From the NCBI GenBank assembly GCA_013368315.1, contig JAACJM010000069.1, positions 124,001 to 188,000 of the forward strand: a DNA stretch of 64,000 nucleotides. The letters are read 5' to 3'. Shown in pieces: positions 1 to 11,900 of the stretch. The position numbers and the translations under genes are program-made. The stretch comes from Tetrapyrgos nigripes (lineage: Eukaryota; Basidiomycota; Agaricomycetes; Agaricales; Campanellaceae). Positions within the stretch are counted from its first letter, which is position 1, and each line of letters begins with the position of its first letter. The notes below the pieces were generated by a model. The model was not told where the DNA came from and did not search any database. It worked only from the letters and a program-made list of their open reading frames with translations.

Positions 1-2147
1 CCAAATTCTATGCCGGTGTCATCATTACTCCAAGTCCCGACAAGGTATTTGATCCTCAAGATACGGAGAAGCTAGCAGAGTACCGAAGTCTTATCTGGTA
101 TGAGTGATTTCTTTTCTCGTTGGTATGTGGTCCTAAATTACATCATTACCAGGCCAACCGTGGAGAAAGCAAATGACTTTGCACCGGCTCATTCGAGGAT
201 ATTCAAGGAGGTGAGTTCTTTTCCATGTATTGTTATTCTTCATGCACTAAACCAAAGCCTTCCGGTAGATGATACTTGTAACACATCCAGACAAGCCCTT
301 CCAGAGGACTCCCAAAGGCTCTCCCAAGAGGAACGCTGTACTAAAAGACTACGCTGAAGAGATCGAAGCTGCTTACACCGCATTTGACGAGTCTTCTCAA
401 ACGCAATTTGACCCGCCAAAAAGCTGGAATGCAGAGGATTGCATATCATTTGTCCGTGCGGCGTTCCAGTCTATTATGAAGGGCGACTTGGAGCTCGGGG
501 ATGAGGATGATATCTTCCAGAGAGGTTGTGATAGGTGCGGACCATTTCCTTTTTGTAACCGCTGTTTTCTGAGATTTTTTTGTTTTAGTCTGCAAGTGAC
601 TTGGATCAGGAATACCGTGTTGCACGCATTGAAGTTCAATGACCAAGTCAACATCCGAGAAATACCCCAGAACTTTGTGTACACATATCCAACTGCTAGA
701 CAACTGGGCGAGTATATGGCGAATTTGGCACAAGGAAAGGCTCTGGAAACGACGGACACTTCAAGCAGAGCTCAGCAAATGAAGTCGTTGGTGAACAAGT
801 ACACCAAGGATTTCCCCAAGCGCGATCAGATTGCCAGTGGTGCCAAGTGTGATACTCCCGGTGCAGTTTTGATCACGGGTACGACTGGATATTTGGGAAG
901 TCATTTGCTGGCTCGACTACTCGAGTCGAAGGAATTCGCGAAAGTGTATGCTCTCAATAGACCCTCGAGCACTACTCTTGTGTCACGACAAGAAAAATCA
1001 TTCAATGGACGCGGACTCGACATTGCTCTCCTTGGGTCACCCAAACTCGTCCTTCTGGAAGGGGATTCGAGCAAGCCGCTCTTGGGCTTGCAGAACGAGG
1101 TCTACGATACTCTTCGCAATGAACTGACTCTGATAATCCACAATGGTGAGTGATTGAGTGAGTCATAGAGGAATTCGTGACTGACCACCATCTGGCAGCT
1201 TGGCGCGTTGACTTTAATGTCTCCCTTGCGTCCTTGGAGCCTCATTTGCAGGGTACACGCAACTTGCTTGACCTTGCCTTGACATCCAGACGTGAGATAG
1301 TTCCCCGAATTGTCTTCGTGAGCTCCATCGCTGTCTTCAATAGTGCGTATCCTCTTTTTCTCGGCTCGCATTAAAGACTGACTCAAGAACCCACTCATAG
1401 ATTGGCACAGCGACAAGCCCGGACCAGAAGACTATCTCGCAGATCCCGCGATCTCTGTTAGCTCAGGTTACGGTGAATCGAAATGGTGTGGAGAAAACAT
1501 TCTCTGTGAAGCATCCCTGCAAACTCCCTTGAAACCTGTCATTGTTCGGGTCGGTCAGATCTGTGGTGGGCCAAATGGCGAGTGGAATACGACCGAATGG
1601 TTCCCTGCTCTCGTCAGATCCAGCCAGACTCTCAAAAAACTACCCATATTAGGCGGAGTGAGTCAAGAGTATTTGTTTTGCAATATTCACAAGAGACTGA
1701 CAATCCGATTAATGCTAGCATCTGTCCTGGGTTCCCATCGACGTTGCTGCTCAGGTAATCACAGAACTGAGTAACAGCAGATACCAGTTTGCCAATCTGG
1801 TACACCCTCATCCTACAACAGCCTCGGACATCCTTGACCTCGTCGCACCCATGATCGGAGCTGAGATAGTACCATATGCTCAATGGATCGAGGAGCTGAA
1901 CAAGTCTCAGTCTTCCGCTGCCGACCCTGCTCGCAACCCCGCCTTGAAGCTGTTGGAATTTTTCCAATCCCAGGTAGCAACCGCTGATAATGTCAATGGC
2001 GAAGTTCTTGGGCTACCATCTCTGAGTACAGCTCAGACTGTGGAATGTAGTCATACTCTGAAGACTTTGACGCAACACCAGCTTGGTTCTGAAGATGTAG
2101 AAAAGTGGATTGGGTATTGGCGTAGAATAGGATTCTTGGATAATTAG
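1..2147 (+). CDS. Adenylate-forming reductase (A-T-R), left copy, 5' end outside window
   Basis: This is an NRPS-like carboxylic acid reductase of the Lys2/aminoadipate-reductase type. An acid is adenylated, loaded on a carrier domain and released reductively with NAD(P)H; the substrate cannot be read from sequence. Only the end of the adenylation domain is present. The carrier domain follows, with its phosphopantetheine serine in GCDSLQ, formed across the intron starting near 535. The Rossmann reductase has GTTGYLGSHL near 888-915 and the catalytic YGESK motif near 1471-1485. Introns recognised begin at about 97, 210, 535, 1145, 1342 and 1660. Every exon joins in frame to the stop TAG at 2145-2147. 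It is nearly identical to the copy at 8949-13143, with only conservative residue changes. The hydrophobin gene lies 1 kb downstream on the same strand. Confidence 0.88.
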
Positions 2148-3161
2148 AGTATATTAGGTTGTAGATACTTACAGTAATATAATATACGTCTCGTACCCTC
2201 TCCGCTTGCTCTCCGCACGTAAATCCATCGTGTCTCTCTCCAGAATATTGTCTTTTACATCCCTCGGCCATTATTCGCTAATTTCGTTGAAAATGTCAAG
2301 ATGAAACCCTTGGGGAACTGAGGATTTGGATTTGGACCTGTCAATTTTGTTTAACTCGGGCACTAGATTCTAGAGCAGAAACCATGCGGTATGCTATGCG
2401 CTTAAGAGCCACATGCAACGAGAGACACCTGGTATGTAGTTGTCGCTGCTCGTCTTTAGAGGAAGGAAGCAGATGATTAGTGCAGTGAACTTGCGATGCC
2501 GCACCTGTGCGTCGTCGGGCAAAATGGGGTGCAGCAAACAAGTACGTCGGACTTAGCTCACGGTGATAGTAGACTAAGTTTGCAATTGGCAATTGCGGTC
2601 GGCAAACTCCGAAAATCATAAAAAAACGCGCTTCTGTGGAAAACAACGTGCAAGCCTGGGCTGGGACAGCGTCAACCAACCGTCAATGTTGCGTCAATGG
2701 TTCAAGACAACTCATAGCGTCTCCTTTGGGAACAATGCATGCTGGACAGACCTCTCCAAGGTCTAAAAACAGGATGGACGAGCGAGGAGGCATGCTTTTT
2801 CAGAACCAGCGTTTTGGTTCCCTTTTTTTCTACCAGAAAATGTTCTGTATACTTCGCTTCAGTCCCATGAATGGCTGAGATGGTTGGGACGTAATTGACC
2901 GCTTGGACAAACGACCTCGTCTGCAACCATATTTTTGACAATTTTTACACCCGGGAAGCCATTCAGTTCCCCTTTCTGAATAGGCGGGGCCTTTCACAAT
3001 TCTCGTTGCCGAAGTTCTCAAGTTTCAAATTTCAACATTGCTCAGGCCTCGACCCGGGGCGGCGAACTTGCACGAAGGGTATAAAAGCCTACCTCAAAAG
3101 GCCCTTTTTCCTCACTCGAACACTCCTCCCCAGTCGTTCAAGCATCTGCCTCTCAGAAAAC
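2148..3161. other. Intergenic region upstream of hydrophobin, left arm
   Basis: This kilobase separates the reductase stop from the hydrophobin start and has no coding continuity. It is conserved with 7928-8948 in the right arm, so both hydrophobins keep essentially the same upstream DNA. A TATA box is the only promoter element recognised. Confidence 0.6.
3080..3086 (+). promoter_or_regulatory. TATA box of left hydrophobin
   Basis: TATAAAA lies 76-82 bases before the hydrophobin ATG and is conserved at the matching place in the other arm (8003-8009). A strong TATA box fits the abundant expression usual for class I hydrophobins. Confidence 0.7.
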
Positions 3162-3620
3162 ATGCAGTTCAAGCTCCTCGCCATTTCTGCCCTCGCCACC
3201 CTTGCGGCTGCCACAAGTGCCCCTGCTAGCCAGTGCAACACCGGAAACCTCCAATGTAGGCTATGCCTTCCTCATCTTCGTGATTGTCGTTACTGACTTC
3301 TTCGTACTCGTCGTTGTCCCTGGTTCCCTCGCTACTAGGCTGCAACAGCGTTCAGGATGCCAACTCTGGCATTGTCTCAACCCTCCTCGGATTGCTCGGC
3401 GTTGATATTGGATCCGTCACTGCCCAAGTAGGCGTAACCTGCAGCCCAATTTCTGTCATTGGCGTTGGAGGAAACTCCTGCACTGCTCAGCCCGTTTGCT
3501 GCGAGAACAACAGCTTCAGTAAGGTCGCTTCTCCCTGTAACTTTAACTGGTATTGACGTATGTCTTCCTCTAGACGGCGTCGTTGCTCTTGGATGCACCC
3601 CTGTTAACATCAACCTCTAA
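3162..3620 (+). CDS. Class I hydrophobin, left copy
   Basis: This small secreted surface-active protein would coat hyphae or fruiting bodies as an amphipathic layer. It starts with a signal peptide (MQFKLLAISALATLAAATSA). The mature chain has the eight-cysteine hydrophobin pattern with two CC pairs: QCN, QCCNS, TCSP, SCTAQPVCCE and GCTP. Three exons are inferred, with introns from about 3256 (T|GTAGGC) to 3338 and from about 3521 to 3574, ending NGVVALGCTPVNINL and TAA at 3618-3620. About 105 residues are predicted, normal for the family. Spacing between the third and fourth cysteines and the lack of class II spacing support class I. The right-arm copy differs by only a few residues (for example Gly/Asp and Val/Ile). 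Confidence 0.93.
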
Positions 3621-3695
3621 ATGCGATCGTCCCATGGTCCTCGGGACGATCGTAGGACAGATGCTTCACTCGAGTCTTCTCAATAGTCTGCTACT

Positions 3696-4024
3696 AGAGT
3701 GTTTTAGTTGCGCATTTCTAACAAATGTTTCAAATGTGTTTTATTATGAGATAAGGAAATTTGGAAAAGATTTTGAGCTCCAACGCTGTCCGTGCAATTG
3801 CTTGAGAGCTCTGGACAGCCCAGGTGCACTTCACTTCTACCTGCTTAGCTGGATACAGGGGCCTTGCATAGGCCAGAGCTCGAAGCAGTCTCAACGGGTT
3901 GCTAGCTAGGCTGCAATGAGTCTGTCAATATTGCAGGAGGCACAGTTTCGAGATATTTTGTTGAAAGTGTGTTACATGTTGTTAATTTTTTGAAACTATT
4001 TCTAACCCGCAACTAAAACACTCT
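3696..4024. mobile_element. MITE-like element with 17 bp terminal inverted repeats
   Basis: The element begins AGAGTGTTTTAGTTGCG and ends with the exact reverse complement CGCAACTAAAACACTCT, 329 bp in all. It is flanked by ACT on both sides; the duplication could be read as CTACT if the end is shifted. The same sequence in the right arm (about 7397-7401) runs straight through with one copy of the target, so the empty site is visible. No long ORF or transposase is inside, which makes it a non-autonomous DNA transposon. A 3 bp duplication would suit a PIF/Harbinger-type element, but the family is not proven. Confidence 0.87.
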
Positions 4025-4186
4025 ACTGTATACCATTGACGAATTTAAATGAACCTGCCTGTAAGGCATTTTCTGTTGATATTACTTGTAAGCGTGCCAT
4101 CACATACTCGAAATCTTTGAGGAGCTACGTAATTGCAAGAATTTTTAAAAAACACCTCGGGACGGGTTTCACTGAATTTTACCCTT

Positions 4187-4510
4187 CATGTGGCTGGGAG
4201 GTCTGTTGGCCCGTTTATCGTGTCCGGAAGTGTCAAAGGTTGCGAGTGTAGAGGCGGGTCGAGGTGAAAGGAGGAACCGGTCTTGTGTGGCCGCCATGGA
4301 GAAAACACGATGTCGGGCTGCATAGGAGGTCGGATGTACTGAACGACGGGAAAATCGCGATGAGCCTGAGCTACATTGAGGCCTGACGTCCGCCCAGGAA
4401 GCGGGAGAGCAAAGGACGCGTCGTCAACGCACCAACAAGTCACAAGTCACACTGTGACGGGCTTCATCGCTCTAGCTTATCCTTAGATAAGCTCTCCTGC
4501 GTCGAACTTA
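4187..4510. other. Spacer DNA between repeat arm and peptidase unit
   Basis: This stretch belongs neither to the inverted repeat arm nor to the duplicated carboxypeptidase unit, and no second copy of it is visible. No coding continuity was recognised. The two duplications therefore have separate boundaries here. Confidence 0.5.
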
Positions 4511-4593
4511 TCGCGGACCCTTTGAGAAATCCAATCGAGTCATACATGATACATATAAGATGACGACTTTTGTGGTTCTCTTCTCTCCTCACC

Positions 4594-6718
4594 ATGTCTC
4601 TCCACGAGAAAGAGACGCAGACTCTTCCTAGCTATGCCAGCTCCAACGAACAGCCGGGAAGTAGTCGCAAATCCCGTATTTTTGGTCGACTAGCTGTGTT
4701 GGTTGGCTTGACTTGGGTCCTGCTTACCGCTAGGTATTTCGCTGGTCCAGGACCCTTTCCTGTGTCGGATTACGTCCCGGAACGCGTTCGAGGGTGTGCA
4801 CATCGAGTTCTCGACTATGTTCCGTCTTTCCCTGGAGGAAAACCTCATGTACACCACCATGGGTCCGAAGGTCTCTGTCAGCAATACGATGCACTAGTCC
4901 CGAGTAAAAAGACGGAGAATAAGGACTTGTGGGAACAGCTCGGTCAGACGTACAGGACTGAGGATTGGAAAGCTAGGGCCAGGGAGTGGTTGGCAGGTGC
5001 TGTTAGGGTTCCGTAGGTATCCCTTGTTTTCCTTATTCTTTATAACTGATGTCCAAGTCTGCAGTACCGAATCCTACGACAATATGTCAGGTCCTGGAGA
5101 AGATCATCGCTGGGAGACTTTTGGAGAGCTGCACGAGTATCTCGAGAGCGCGTTTCCTCTCGTGTAAGTAATCCTTGAAATTACATCATATTGACAGTGT
5201 CATTAAACTCGTCTTGTTTGAATCTAGTCACTCTACGCTCTCCTTGACCAAAGTGAACACCTATGCTCTTCTCTACGAATGGACTGGAACCAACGCATCC
5301 CTCAAACCTCTGCTCCTTGCCGCGCATCAAGACGTCGTTCCCGTCGAGCCCAAGACCGCCAACGAATGGACTCATCCCCCTTACTCTGGCCACTTTGACG
5401 GGACACACATTTGGGGCAGGGGAACCTCTGACGATAAATCGGTCTCATAGGTATTTTAACCGCGATCGAGACTATGTTGGAGAAGGGTTTCAAACCGGAG
5501 AGAACAGTGGTTCTTGCATTCGGTTACGACGAAGAAGCAAGGGGACATTATGGTGCTAAACAGCTGGGCATCAAGATGGAGGAGGTGTATGGCCAGGGTG
5601 CTTTTGCTTTCATCGTTGATGAGGGAGGTGAGCATCATTTGCTTTTCCTTGTAATAATTCTCGTTTTCCTGGTATACTGATCTTGTCTTTCATGAGCTCC
5701 AGAAGGCTTTTCTGATATCTATGGTACTTCGTTTGCCCTGCCAGGCATCGCTGAGAAAGGCGGCATAGACGTCCGTATCGACGTTGCTTCACCTGGTGGC
5801 CACTCCAGTGTCCCACCTCCACACACTACCATTGGTATGCTCTCCAAATTGGTGGTGGAGATTGAAGACCACCCTTACGAGGCTGAATTAACTCGCGACT
5901 CTGTTCTCTATTCCTTGTTGCAATGCCACGCTGCCCATGGTTCTTCCATAGAACCACGCCTCCGCCGTCTCATCCATCGTTCTTCCCACTCGAATCATGC
6001 TTTGCATAAACTCCAAGAGGTTGTTTTCGAGGAGCCCACCTCGAAAGCACTCGCTGGGACTACTACTGCCGTCGACCTTGTTAGCGGTGGAGTCAAGACC
6101 AACGCACTTCCAGAACAGGCGTATGCCGTGGTCAATCATAGGATCGACACGAAGAGTAGCGTTGAAGAAGTCACCAGAAGGGACACTCACACAATCAAGA
6201 AATGGGTTGAGAAGTTCAATCTCAGTCTGAATGCATTTGGTGAGGAAGTGACGGATTCGAGCAAAGCGTATTATGGCAGTGTTGTCTTGAGCGATGCGTT
6301 TGGGAATTTGGCTCCTGCACCTGTTACACCCACTTCTGGAGATGAAGCGAAGCCTTATGAACTTCTTTCTGGGACGATTAGAGGGACTTTTGCTGCTTTC
6401 AGAGGACAATCTTTGGAGGAAAGAGGAATTGCAGTCGCTCCTGGCATGCCCTCTGGCAATACAGACACGAGGTACTATTGGGGTTTGAGTGATCATATCT
6501 TTAGGTATAATCACCAGAATATGAAGCTGAGCAAGAGTCTCTTGGCCAATGGAATCCATACTGTAAACGAGAGTAAGTTTTTTTTTTTTCTTTTCGGTTT
6601 ACCTTGCTTTTCCTGATATCTCGATGCATCCACAGAAATTGAAGTCGAAGCTTTGTATGAAATGATTTGGTTCTTCTCTGCGTTGATCCTGAATACCGAT
6701 GAAGCTACATCTGTGTAG
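4594..6718 (+). pseudogene. Carboxypeptidase S-like M20 peptidase, copy 1, frame-shifted
   Basis: This gene resembles the vacuolar zinc carboxypeptidase S family (M20), which trims C-terminal residues from peptides. It has an N-terminal signal anchor (about residues 33-53), then metal-site motifs AAHQDVVPV, GRGTSDDKS and GYDEEARGH, a dimerisation region and the C-terminal half ending at TAG 6716-6718. After GRGTSDDKS one base is missing between 5440 and 5441, compared with AAATCTGGTCTC in copy 2. The frame then hits TAG at 5448-5450, before the Glu ligands. The original frame resumes as GILTAIETMLEKGF. A separate 3-base in-frame deletion near 6305 removes one His. As sequenced the copy cannot make full-length enzyme; a sequencing indel is the alternative. 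Confidence 0.8.
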
Positions 6719-6770
6719 ACTCGATCAAAATTTGTGAATTACGCTGTAACGCGGTTGTAATCCATATTCC

Positions 6771-6800
6771 GTTTATTGAAGTTTATTGAAGTTTATTGAA
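6771..6800 (+). repeat. Three tandem 10-mers GTTTATTGAA
   Basis: Three perfect head-to-tail copies of GTTTATTGAA lie about 50 bp past the peptidase stop. In copy 2 the same place has only degenerate versions, so the array has diverged or homogenised since duplication. Confidence 0.85.
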
Positions 6801-6833
6801 CGTCCTTTGTCGAACAAAAGGATAGTATAACGT

Positions 6834-7237
6834 TGTGAGTCGCTAAGGTACACAAATAGTACAAGCTATTTGAGTGACTCAGTCACAGGACTACTCGACC
6901 TTGTACTTTCATGAAGCGAGTGTTGTTGTCAGACTGCTTGAAGAGGGATATTCAAGAGAAGATTGAGAACAAAGAGTACACTAAGTATTCAACCAGATAT
7001 CCTTCCAGAAGAAAATTATTCACCAGGTTTCATCAGGATCGCTAATGCAAGCCTTATCACTCTCAGCTCGAGAAGCGAAATTTCTCTTATTGCTGAATAG
7101 ACAGTACTAGTATTGCTATCGAATAGCTTTGGATTTACGGTTTCCCAGGAACAATGCTTTGTATCATTCTCTCTTCACTGCGAACCAGCAAATCAGACGT
7201 TCTGAAGTCTAGAAGTGATTCCGCCGACTGCGAAATC
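6834..7237. other. Single-copy part of the inverted-repeat spacer
   Basis: No gene or repeat was recognised in these 400 bases. They separate the 3' end of the peptidase unit from the right repeat arm, and they have no counterpart beside peptidase copy 2. Confidence 0.5.
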
Positions 7238-7471
7238 AGGGTAAAATTCAGTGAAACCCATCCCGAGGTGTTTTTTAAATTTTAATTCTTGCAATTACTG
7301 AGTTCCTCGAAGATTTCGATTATGTGATGGCACAGTAATATCAACAGAAAATGCCTTACAGCAAGGCAAGTTCATTCAAATTCATCAATGGTATACAGTA
7401 GCAGACTATTGAGAAGACTCGAGTGAAGCATCTGTCCTACAATCGTCCCGAGGACCATGGGACGATCGCAT

Positions 7472-7927
7472 TTAGAGGTTGATGTTAACAGGGGTGCATC
7501 CAAGGGCAACAACGCCGTCTAGAAGACATCCGTCAATACCAGTTAAAGGTACAGGGAAAAGCGACCTTACTGAAGCTGTTGTTCTCGCAGCAAACGGGCT
7601 GAGCAGTGCAAGAGTTTCCTCCAACGCCAATGACAGAAATTGGGCTGCAGGTTACGCCTACTTGGGCAGTGACGGATCCAATATCAATGCCGAGCAATCC
7701 AAGGAGGGTTGAGACAATGTCAGAGTTGGCATCCTGAACGCTGTTGCAGCCTAGTAGGGAGGGGACCAGGGACAACGATGAGCACGGAGAAGTCAGTAAG
7801 GACAATCACGAAGATGAGGAAGGCATAGCCTACATTGGAGGTTTCCGGTGTTGCACTGGCTAGCAGGGGCACTTGTGGCAGCCGCAAGGGTGGCGAGGGC
7901 AGAAATGGCGAGGAGCTTGAACTGCAT
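7472..7927 (-). CDS. Class I hydrophobin, right copy
   Basis: This is the second copy of the hydrophobin, facing the left copy. The signal peptide, eight cysteines and both introns are preserved, and the stop TAA lies at 7472-7474. The few differences include NSDIVSTLLGLLGIDIGSV against NSGIVSTLLGLLGVDIGSV, both in the loop between cysteines 3 and 4, which usually tolerates change. No frame damage is visible, so both copies are predicted functional. Upstream DNA including the TATA box is shared with the left copy, so similar regulation is expected. Confidence 0.93.
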
Positions 7928-8948
7928 GTTTTCTGAGAGGCAGATGCTTGAACGACTGGGGAAGAGTGTTCGAGTGAGTAAAAAGGGCCTTTCGAGGTAG
8001 GCTTTTATACCCTTCGTGCAAGTTCGCCGCCCCGGGTCGAGGCCTGAGCAATGTTGAAATTTGAAACTTGAGAACTTCGGCAACGAGAATTGTGAAAGGC
8101 CCCGCCTACTCAGAAAGGGAGAACTGAATGGTTTCCCGGGTGTAAAAATTGTCAAAAATATGGTTGCAGACGAGGTCGTTTGTCCAAGCGGTCAATTACG
8201 TCCCAACCATCTCAGCCATTCATGGGACTGAAGCGAAGTATACAGAACATTTTCTGGTAGAAAAAAAGGGAACCAAAACGCTGGTTCTGAAAAAGCATGC
8301 CTCCTCGCTCGTCCATCCTGTTTTTGGACTTTGGAGAGGTCTGTCCAGCATGCATTCTTCCCAAAGGAGACGCTATGAGTTGTCTTGAACCATTGACGCA
8401 ATATTGACGGTTGGTTGACGCTGTCCCAGCCCAGGCTTGCACGTTGTTTTCCACAGAAGCGCGTTTTTTGTGATTTTCAGAGTTTGCCGACCCCATATCG
8501 CAATTGCCAATTCCAAGCTTAGTGAACTATCACCGTGAGCTAAGTCCGACGTACTTGTTTGCTGCACCCCATTTTGCCCGACGACGCACAGGTGCGGCAT
8601 CGTAAGTTCACTGCACTAATCATCTGCTTCCTTCCTCTAAAGACGAGCAGCGACAACTACATACCAGGTGTCTCTCGTTGCATGTGGCTCTTAAGCGCAT
8701 AGCATACCGCATGGTTTCTGCTCTAGAATCTAGTGCCCGAGTCAAACAAAATTGACAGGTCCAAATCCAAATCCTCAGTTCCCCAAGGGTTTCATCTTGA
8801 CATTTTCAACGAAATTAGCGAATAATGGCCGAGGGATGTAAAAGACAATATTCTGGAGAGAGACACGATGGATTTACGTGCGGAGAGCAAGCGGAGAGGG
8901 TACGAGACGTGTATTATATTACTGTAAGTATCTACAACCGAATATACT
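7928..8948. other. Intergenic region between right hydrophobin and reductase
   Basis: This mirrors 2148-3161. It contains the hydrophobin promoter and the 3' flank of the reductase, with no further gene recognised. Confidence 0.6.
8003..8009 (-). promoter_or_regulatory. TATA box of right hydrophobin
   Basis: TATAAAA on the minus strand lies about 80 bases upstream of the ATG at 7927 and is conserved with 3080-3086. Confidence 0.7.
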
Positions 8949-11900
8949 CTAATTATCCAAGAATCCTATTCTACGCCAATACCCAATCCACTTTTCTACA
9001 TCTTCAGAACCAAGCTGGCGTTGCGTCAAAGTCTTCAGAGTATGACTACATTCCACAGTCCGAGCTGTACTCAGAGATGGTAGCCCAAGAACTTCGCCAT
9101 TGACATTATCAGCGGTTGCTACCTGGGATTGGAAAAATTCCAACAGCTTCAAGGCGGGGTTGCGAGCAGGGTCGGCAGCGGAAGACTGAGACTTGTTCAG
9201 CTCCTCGATCCATTGAGCATATGGTACTATCTCAGCTCCGATCATGGGTGCGACGAGGTCAAGGATGTCCGAGGCTGTTGTAGGATGAGGGTGTACCAGA
9301 TTGGCAAACTGGTATCTGCTGTTACTCAGTTCTGTGATTACCTGAGCAGCAACGTCGATGGGAACCCAGGACAGATGCTAGCATTAATCGGATTGTCAGT
9401 CTCTTGTGAATATTCAAAACAAATACTCTTGACTCACTCCGCCTAATATGGGTAGTTTTTTGAGAGTCTGGCTAGATCTGATGAGAGCAGGGAACCATTC
9501 GGTCGTATTCCACTCGCCATTTGGCCCACCACAGATCTGACCGACCCGAACAATGACAGGTTTCAAGGGAGTTTGCAGGGATGCTTCACAGAGAATGTTT
9601 TCTCCACACCATTTCGATTCACCGTAACCTGAGCTAACAGAGATCGCGGGATCTGCGAGATAGTCTTCTGGTCCGGGCTTGTCGCTGTGCCAATCTATGA
9701 GTGGGTTCTTGAGTCAGTCTTTAATGCGAGCCGAGAAAAAGAGGATACGCACTATTGAAGACAGCGATGGAGCTCACGAAGACAATTCTGGGAACTATCT
9801 CACGTCTGGATGTCAAGGCAAGGTCAAGCAAGTTGCGTGTACCCTGCAAATGAGGCTCCAAGGACGCAAGGGAGACATTAAAGTCAACGCGCCAAGCTGC
9901 CAGATGGTGGTCAGTCACGAATTCCTCTATGACTCACTCAATCACTCACCATTGTGGATTATCAGAGTCAGTTCATTGCGAAGAGTCTCGTAGACCTCGT
10001 TCTGCAAGCCCAAGAGCGGCTTCCTCGAATCCCCTTCCAGAAGGACGAGTTTGGGTGACCCAAGGAGACCGATGTCGAGTCCGCGTCCATTGAATGATTT
10101 TTCTTGTCGTGATACGAGAGTAGTGCTCGAGGGTCTATTGAGAGCATATACTTTCGCGAATTCCTTCGACTCGAGTAGTCGAGCCAGCAAATGACTTCCC
10201 AAATATCCAGTCGTACCCGTGATCAAAACTGCACCAGGAGTATCAGCCTTGACACTACTGGCAATCTGATCGCGCTTGGGGAAATCCTTGGTATACTTGT
10301 TCACCAACGACTTCATTTGCTGAGCTCTGCTTGAAGTATCCGCCATTTCCAGGGCCTTTCCTTGTACCAAATTCGCCATATACTCGCCGAGTTGTCTAGC
10401 AGTTGGATATGCGTACACAAAGTTCTGGGGTATTCCTCGGATGTTGACCTGGTCATTGAACTTCAATGCGTGCAGCACGGTATTCCTGATCCAAGTCACT
10501 TGCAAACTAAAACAGAAAATCTCAGAAAACAGCGGTTACAAAAAGGAAATGTCTCGCACCTATCGCAACCTCTCTGGAAGATATCATCCTCATCTCCGAG
10601 CTCCGAGTCGCACTTCATAATAGACTGGAACGCCACACGGACAAATGATATGCAATCCTCTGCATTCCAGCTTTTTGGCGGGTCAAATTGCGTTTGAGAA
10701 GACTCGTCAAATGCGGTGTAAGCAGCTTCGATCTCTTCAGCGTAGTCTTTTAGTACAGCGTTCCTCTTGGGAGAGCCTTTGGGAGTCCTCTGGAAGGGCT
10801 TGTCTGGATGTGTTACGACTATCATCTACCGGAAGGCTTTGATTTAGTGCATGAAGAATAACAATACATGGAGAAGAACTCACCTCCTTGAATATCCTCG
10901 AATGAGCCGGTGCAAAGTCATTTGCTTTCTCCACGGTTGGCCTGGTAATGATGTAATTTAGGACCACATACCAACGAGAAAAGAAATCACTCATACCAGA
11001 TAAGACTTCGGTACTCTGCTAGCTTCTCTGTATCTTGAGGATCAAATATCTTGTCGGGACTTGGAGCAATGATAACACCGGCATAGAATTTGGATCTTCC
11101 GAACATAATTGCACCATCGATGTTTGGATCTGTGACAAGGATACCTTCTATTGGCCCAGGATTTGTCTGGGTGCCAAAAAATTAGCTTCGAAAGGGGAAT
11201 CCAAAGGGACTATGCCAACCTTTTCTCCAGTAGAGTGCATAATCTGATCATCCGCACGGCCATAGATCTACACACGTTTCATGGATGTCATTATATCATC
11301 GGAGCAGAGCCTATGAGAAACCAACGTACTTGGAACAATCTAGGATCCTGTGGATGCCGCGTAACTAAGTCAAAAGTATCCAAAGCCGGTACACCGTCGA
11401 TAAACGTGTTAAGGATAGCTGGTGTATGACCTGGACATTTCTGTGGACGAAGCAGTCATGAGCATCGACATCAAAAGGATTCGGAAATACTACTATAATC
11501 TCACCTTGAGCACCAACTTGAAAAGGTGATCCACATCAGAGGGGATAAAGACAGGATCGACGTGTTCGGATATCTGTTCGTGCCATCAAAAGGTAATTCC
11601 TGTCACATAAAATGAAATGTGCATACACGCATCCATTGCCAACCTAGAGGATCCGGACCACCTGAAGAAGAAAATCAGTCGGAATCCCCTGCCTCAAAAC
11701 GTTTCAGTTGATAACTCACTTGGGAACAGATGATTGATTGTACCACTTTCAGTTCTGGAGGAATAGAGAAATAATTGGTTCAGAATTTCGAGTGATAAAC
11801 ACAGATTTCGTTTAATGCTTACTGTCCGTAAAGAGGAACAATCTTGACGCCTATTCGTGAAAATCAATCGACGTCACCACGAGAGAAGATTGGAGATAAC

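Larger units (their letters stand above)
1..4186 (+). repeat. Left arm of large inverted repeat (reductase + hydrophobin)
   Basis: This arm is the reverse complement of 7238-11093. Position 1 pairs with about 11093 and position 4186 with about 7238. It contains the 3' part of a reductase gene and a complete hydrophobin gene. Identity is high through exons, introns and intergenic DNA, with scattered substitutions and small indels. The one large difference is a 329 bp insertion at 3696-4024. The arm continues past the left window edge, so its true length is unknown. Confidence 0.95.
4511..6833 (+). repeat. Carboxypeptidase S duplication unit, copy 1
   Basis: This segment is the reverse complement of 13877-16191. 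Similarity starts near the CCCTTTGAGAAATCC sequence upstream of the gene. It ends just after TCGAACAAAAGG-TAGTATAACG downstream of it. Flanking DNA on either side does not match. The unit lies wholly within the spacer of the larger inverted repeat. Confidence 0.9.
7238..11093 (-). repeat. Right arm of large inverted repeat
   Basis: This is the reverse complement of 1-4186, without the 329 bp element. It begins at AGGGTAAAATTCAG, the inner boundary. Similarity still holds at 11093, where the left copy is cut by the window edge, so the outer boundary cannot be set from this sequence. Confidence 0.95.

Noticed and set aside
3696..4024. Solo LTR of a retrotransposon
   Set aside because: LTRs end in short TG...CA; here the 17 bp inverted ends and 3-5 bp target duplication indicate a DNA transposon.
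6771..6800. CRISPR-like or satellite array
   Set aside because: Three contiguous 10-mers without spacers form a simple tandem repeat in a 3' flank, in a eukaryotic genome.
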